Assembly: GCF_001592305.1 (NCBI RefSeq)
Contig: NZ_BCWR01000015.1
Location: 124,001-188,000, forward strand
DNA length: 64,000 nucleotides
Direction: 5' to 3'
Source: Hydrogenophaga taeniospiralis CCUG 15921
Lineage (GTDB): Bacteria; Pseudomonadota; Gammaproteobacteria; Burkholderiales; Burkholderiaceae_C
In this document: in pieces, positions 61,001 to 64,000 of the stretch
How the letters are laid out: each line of letters starts with the position of its first letter
Position numbering within the stretch: position 1 is the stretch's first letter
Program-made: the position numbers and the translations under genes
Notes under the pieces: generated by a model
Database searches by the model: none
Told to the model about the DNA's origin: nothing
What the model saw: the letters and a program-made list of their open reading frames with translations, nothing else

Positions 61001-61384
61001 TCACAGGTCGTAGGTCACCGAACGCTCGGGCAACACGCTCAGGTCCAGCGGCCGCACCGCGCCCATCCACAGGGCGCGATCGCGGTGGTCCACCAGGTCG
61101 TTGCCGGTGATCGGGTGGATGAAGATCACCAGGCCGGCGCGGTTCAGCGTGAGCCACGGGATCACGTCGGCAAACAGCGCGGCCTTGAACGCCAGCTGGC
61201 AACTCCAGTCCGGGTGCGGGCCCACGGGCTGTTCGTGCACGCGGCCCATCTTCAGCGGAAACCGGGCCGCAGCGGCCTCGCACAGCGCGCGTGCCTGCGC
61301 CAGCGTGTCGGCGTTGAAATACACATGGGCATGCCAGCCGTGGATGGTGGGGGCGGGTGGGGTGGAAGCGGGGGCTTGGGTCAT
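61001..61384 (-). CDS. DOPA 4,5-dioxygenase family protein
   Basis: 127 residues. IHGWHAHVYFNADTLAQARA, MGRVHEQPVGPHPDWSCQLA and LVIFIHPITGNDLVDHRDRA carry the conserved histidines of the family, which cleaves catechol-type compounds in some members. It is likely in one unit with the PPOX flavoprotein. Confidence 0.88.
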   Translation of the reverse strand: MTQAPASTPPAPTIHGWHAHVYFNADTLAQARALCEAAAARFPLKMGRVHEQPVGPHPDWSCQLAFKAALFADVIPWLTLNRAGLVIFIHPITGNDLVDHRDRALWMGAVRPLDLSVLPERSVTYDL

Positions 61385-61458
61385 GCAAATGATGATGGCA
61401 GATTTCAGCGCACGCCGGTGCCCCGCACGGTGCCCACTGCAGCGCATACATTTCCCGC

Positions 61459-62370
61459 ATGCCTCCCAATTTCCTCACGTCGGTCAGTTCCCACGCGGAC
61501 CACGCCGTTTCGCGTCTGCGCAGCACGCGTCTGGCCGCCAGCAGCAAACCCTATGTGGCCCGTGGCTCGGGCGGCGGGCGCTGTGCCGGCTGCCGCCTGA
61601 TCGCCAGCCACTGCATCTGCGCCCTGCGCCCGGCGGTGCCCACGCGCGCAGGCGTGTGCCTGATCATGGGCGACATCGAAGCGCTCAAGCCCAGCAACAC
61701 CGGCTGGCTCATTGCCGACGTGGTGGCCGACACCTGGGCCTTCGGCTGGTCCCGCACGGCGGTGGACCCGGCCCTGGTCGCGCTGCTGGCCGACCCGCAG
61801 TGGCAGCCCTACGTGGTGTTCCCGGCCGAATATGCGTCACCCCAGCGCGTGGTGGCCGACCTGCATGCGGCCACGGGCAACGCGGCCGACGCCAGTGGCA
61901 AGCGCCCGCTCTTTGTGCTGCTCGACGGCACCTGGGCCGAGGCGCGCAAGATGTTTCGCAAGAGCCCTTACCTCGACAGCCTGCCCGTGCTCAGCCTGCA
62001 CCCCGAGCAGGTCTCCGGCTACCGCCTGCGCCGCTCGGCGCACCAGCACCACTTCTGCACCTCCGAGGTGGCGGCGCTGTGCCTGGCGCTGGCCGGTGAA
62101 ACCCGGGCGGCCGATGCGCTCGCTGCCTGGCTGGACGTGTTCAGCGCCCACTACCTCAGCGTCAAACGGCACCAGCCGCTGGACCGCGAGAGCGAGGCCC
62201 ATCAGCGGCTGCGGGCGCTGGGGCTTACTCCTCTGGGATCTGCGCTTCCACCAGCAGCGCCAGCAACTGCAGCGACTGCTGCCAGCCCAGATAACAGCCT
62301 TCCACAGGAATCATCGCCGGAATGCCTTCCTGCACCGCCGTCAGTTCCGTGCCCACCGACACCGCCTTGA
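61459..62370 (+). CDS. tapT: tRNA-uridine aminocarboxypropyltransferase (DTW domain)
   Basis: 303 residues. Makes acp3U in tRNA from SAM. A zinc-type cluster CAGCRLIASHCIC (C42, C45, C52, C54), then LIMGDIEALKPSNTGWLIAD, the signature LDGTWAEARKMFRKSP (DGTW from D156) and YRLRRSAHQHHFCTSEVAAL are present. The last ~45 residues (Ala/Pro/Ser-rich after GLTPLG) extend over the 3' end of the convergent SRPBCC gene, a 146-base antisense overlap, so the tail may be a loss-of-stop extension. Confidence 0.9.
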   Translation: MPPNFLTSVSSHADHAVSRLRSTRLAASSKPYVARGSGGGRCAGCRLIASHCICALRPAVPTRAGVCLIMGDIEALKPSNTGWLIADVVADTWAFGWSRTAVDPALVALLADPQWQPYVVFPAEYASPQRVVADLHAATGNAADASGKRPLFVLLDGTWAEARKMFRKSPYLDSLPVLSLHPEQVSGYRLRRSAHQHHFCTSEVAALCLALAGETRAADALAAWLDVFSAHYLSVKRHQPLDRESEAHQRLRALGLTPLGSALPPAAPATAATAASPDNSLPQESSPECLPAPPSVPCPPTPP

Positions 62371-62674
62371 GCGTGATGGTGGTGGTCATCTGGCCGGGCA
62401 GGTTCGGGTCGTCGAACACATCGGTGTTCACGATGCGCTCGTTGGGCACGAGCTCCAGGTACCGGCCGCCAAAGGCGTGGACCTGGCCATTGCCGAGGTT
62501 GGTGAACTGCATGCGGTAGAGCCCACCCACCTTCGCATCCATCTCCAGCACCCGGCCGGTGAAGCCGTGCGGCGGCAGCCACTTGGCCATGGCGTCGGGG
62601 TCGAGGAAGGCGCGGTAGACGCGCTCGGGCGGTGCGGCGAAAACGCGGTGCAGACGAACGGTGCCGGTGCTCAT
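62225..62674 (-). CDS. SRPBCC (AHSA1-type) domain protein
   Basis: 149 residues. RLHRVFAAPPERVYRAFLDP, MAKWLPPHGFTGRVLEMDAK and YRMQFTNLGNG match the AHSA1/START-like lipid-binding fold. The end is GWQQSLQLLALLVEAQIPEE. Function unknown; such genes are often regulated by ArsR. ATG 62674 is the first that leaves the conserved N-terminus intact. Confidence 0.88.
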   Translation of the reverse strand: MSTGTVRLHRVFAAPPERVYRAFLDPDAMAKWLPPHGFTGRVLEMDAKVGGLYRMQFTNLGNGQVHAFGGRYLELVPNERIVNTDVFDDPNLPGQMTTTITLKAVSVGTELTAVQEGIPAMIPVEGCYLGWQQSLQLLALLVEAQIPEE

Positions 62675-62960
62675 GGTGGGTGTCCTTTCAAAGATGAACG
62701 GTGGGTCGGTGATGAAGCGGCGGACGCTTCTGAAGCGTCCACATGGGTACGACGAAGCAGTCGCCCCGTTTTCGACACGACCCGAGCCGGCCTTTCTACG
62801 CGCTCTTCCCATGGGGGCATGTTGCAGTGCGTGAAAGTCGTGTCGTTCGGCGGGGCATGCGTTGCGTCGTGAGCCTGAGCGCTCCTATCATGGGCCGCGC
62901 ATCCGGGTGGCGCCGCGTGGCGGTGCCGCTGCCGTCGTGCGCGTTCACCGGGGCAGCGAC
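62675..62960. other. Intergenic region between the SRPBCC gene and the 62961 gene
   Basis: 286 bases holding the dyad at 62722-62740 and no convincing gene. Confidence 0.4.
62722..62740. promoter_or_regulatory. 19-base perfect dyad upstream of the SRPBCC gene
   Basis: GGACGCTTC-T-GAAGCGTCC, 48 bases before the SRPBCC start. The one-base centre suits a dimeric repressor site better than an RNA hairpin. No regulator gene is adjacent. Confidence 0.5.
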
Positions 62961-63248
62961 ATGCAAGACGTTGACCAACTCCCGCCCGTCAAACAAGGTC
63001 TGTGGTTCTTCGCGGGCGTGACCACCTGCCACGTGCACATCGTGCGCCACCACACCCTCTATGGCACGGGCGACGCCGACGACCCGCCCGAGCTCGCCCG
63101 CGACCGCGAGGTGGAGTGTTACTACATCCGCTTCGACAAACCCCACACGCCCGTGCCCTGGCAAGACGGCGGCGCGGCCCTCTCGCTGCGCGAGGCCGTG
63201 TTCCTGGCCGAACGCCGGCTCGGCCCCGTGGTCTGCTGGGCGGACTGA
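62961..63248 (+). CDS. Conserved hypothetical protein
   Basis: 95 residues starting MQDVDQLPPVKQGLWFFAGV and containing HVHIVRHHTLYGTGDADDPP and CYYIRFDKPHTPVPWQDGGA; compact, His/Asp-rich, no signal. I do not recognise the family. Convergent with the DUF2322 gene, 19 bases between the stops. Confidence 0.65.
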   Translation: MQDVDQLPPVKQGLWFFAGVTTCHVHIVRHHTLYGTGDADDPPELARDREVECYYIRFDKPHTPVPWQDGGAALSLREAVFLAERRLGPVVCWAD

Positions 63249-63267
63249 GAGGCTGAGAGTCTTTCGC

Positions 63268-63594
63268 TCAGCCGACCACCGCTGGCACCAGCCGTACCGC
63301 ATAACTCACCGAGCCCTGCGCCCAGGCGAGCAGACGGTCGATGTTCGGGTGTTTGCCCGGATGGGTGCGCGCGTCGGCCGTGTGCTCCGCGTACCAGTCC
63401 AGCCCCAGCGCCGCGGCCTCGGGCGTGATGCGGCCGCCGTGCTGCTCGGCCAGCGCCGCGTACACCGCCAGCGAACCGGTCTGGCCCGGTCGGTTCTCGA
63501 TGGTGGCCAGTACCGCGCCGTGCGCGTCCAACAGTTGCAGCGCGGCGAGGTGGTGGGTGGTGGGCAAGGTCTTGAGTCGGTCGGAGAAGTTCAT
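63268..63594 (-). CDS. DUF2322 family protein
   Basis: 108 residues. LAALQLLDAHGAVLATIENR, GSLAVYAALAEQHGGRITPE and the strongly conserved LDWYAEHTADARTHPGKHPN, followed by IDRLL, identify DUF2322 of Betaproteobacteria. Function unknown. Confidence 0.88.
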   Translation of the reverse strand: MNFSDRLKTLPTTHHLAALQLLDAHGAVLATIENRPGQTGSLAVYAALAEQHGGRITPEAAALGLDWYAEHTADARTHPGKHPNIDRLLAWAQGSVSYAVRLVPAVVG

Positions 63595-63753
63595 GCGTGG
63601 ATTCTGACGCTTCCCGATCCCTGAAAAGCATGCGAATACCGTGGGGCCGTTCATGGGCGTTCACCGCACCCGGCCGGGCGGGCCAGCGTTGGCCCACGAA
63701 AAACCGCGGTGTAGGATGGGCAGCCTCCCAACCCTCACCCAGGTGACGAGGCC

Positions 63754-64000
63754 ATGACCCGACAGACTTCCCGGCTCCCCATACTCATCGCTGCCCTGGC
63801 CGCGCTCGCCGTGGCGGGCTACTTCGGCTGGCAGTATTTCAAGCCCGCGCAGGCGCCGGCCGCCCCAGCCGCTGCGCCCACGGCCACCGCCCCGCAAGCG
63901 CCGCCCGAGCCGGCGGCTTCCGAGCCCACACCCCCCGCCATTCAACACCCCGTGGAGGCACCGGTGGCCGACACCGCCGGTGAGCCCACGCCGCTGCCCG
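63754..64000 (+). CDS. DUF3014 domain protein, N-terminal part (cut by window edge)
   Basis: The visible 82 residues have an N-terminal membrane anchor (LPILIAALAALAVAGYFGWQ, then YFKPAQ). A Pro/Ala-rich linker follows (QAPPEPAASEPTPPAIQHPV), with IQHPVE as in DUF3014 proteins. It continues off the right edge. Confidence 0.7.
   Translation, partial: MTRQTSRLPILIAALAALAVAGYFGWQYFKPAQAPAAPAAAPTATAPQAPPEPAASEPTPPAIQHPVEAPVADTAGEPTPLP

Overview
The window looks like chromosomal DNA of a high-GC betaproteobacterium. Comamonadaceae is most likely, and Hydrogenophaga or a close relative is a reasonable guess. The evidence is the overall gene set (DUF3579 next to argD, rpsT divergent from murJ, DUF2322, DUF3014, kynB-kynU-kynA), protein sequences of Burkholderiales type, and a GC-rich palindromic repeat family that I associate with Comamonadaceae. 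No rRNA, tRNA, CRISPR array, integrase or transposase was seen.

Layout. 0-2.5 kb (minus strand): kynurenine pathway operon kynB-kynU-kynA, the last gene running off the left edge. 2.5-8.5 kb: an RlmI-like methyltransferase, two tandem YkgJ-type cysteine-cluster proteins, an AraC regulator beside a LysE-family exporter, and argD-argF with a small unknown gene. 8.8-18.9 kb: DUF3579, an MFS exporter, an AIM24-type protein overlapping an AAC(3)-I-like acetyltransferase, rpsT/murJ, SirB1, a PA2779/PA2778 exported protein-peptidase pair, an NAD(P)-binding oxidoreductase, a GlxA regulator and an isochorismatase-type hydrolase.

19.0-27.2 kb (all minus strand) is the standout accessory region, set between housekeeping genes. 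It carries a VirB6-like channel protein, a VirB5-like exported protein and a Tat-type BamE-like lipoprotein. It also carries a small membrane protein and two lipase-fold effector candidates, each directly preceded by an exported or lipidated protein that could be its immunity factor. The two effectors have unrelated catalytic folds (Tle1/DUF2235-like with GFSRGG, and class-3 lipase-like with GHSLGG). They share a clearly homologous C-terminal domain resembling the XVIPCD recruitment signal of antibacterial Xanthomonas-type type IV secretion. I read this as a type IV secretion-linked antibacterial phospholipase arsenal whose other T4SS parts lie outside the window.

27.4-36.5 kb is housekeeping: purM; a translationally coupled chain perM-like / hda / HAD phosphatase / pcnB followed by folK; pdxH, chaC, an OmpA-domain protein, gloA, and a thioesterase divergent from a MarR regulator with two dyads between them. 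37.2-48.6 kb: a large hybrid histidine kinase, an SDR enzyme, DUF427, a DsbG-like thioredoxin-fold lipoprotein, an RcnB-like protein, TerB, DUF938, split YeeE/YedE sulfur-transport genes, a DUF2975/HTH pair preceded by two identical operator dyads, and a leucine-rich-repeat protein kinase. 48.6-64 kb: DUF6064, an aldo/keto reductase, hisC, a cytosolic trypsin-like peptidase, a LysR/EamA divergent pair, an MmyB-type regulator, a SRAP-family protein lacking the catalytic cysteine, DUF1097, a degenerate GGDEF protein, a membrane-anchored Mrr-like nuclease, PPOX and DOPA-dioxygenase proteins, TapT overlapping an SRPBCC gene, DUF2322, and a DUF3014 gene cut by the right edge.

A repeat family recurs at gene 3' ends (after kynB, at the end of the isochorismatase gene, inside the end of chaC). 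One copy sits in frame inside kynB, adding about 27 residues to that enzyme.
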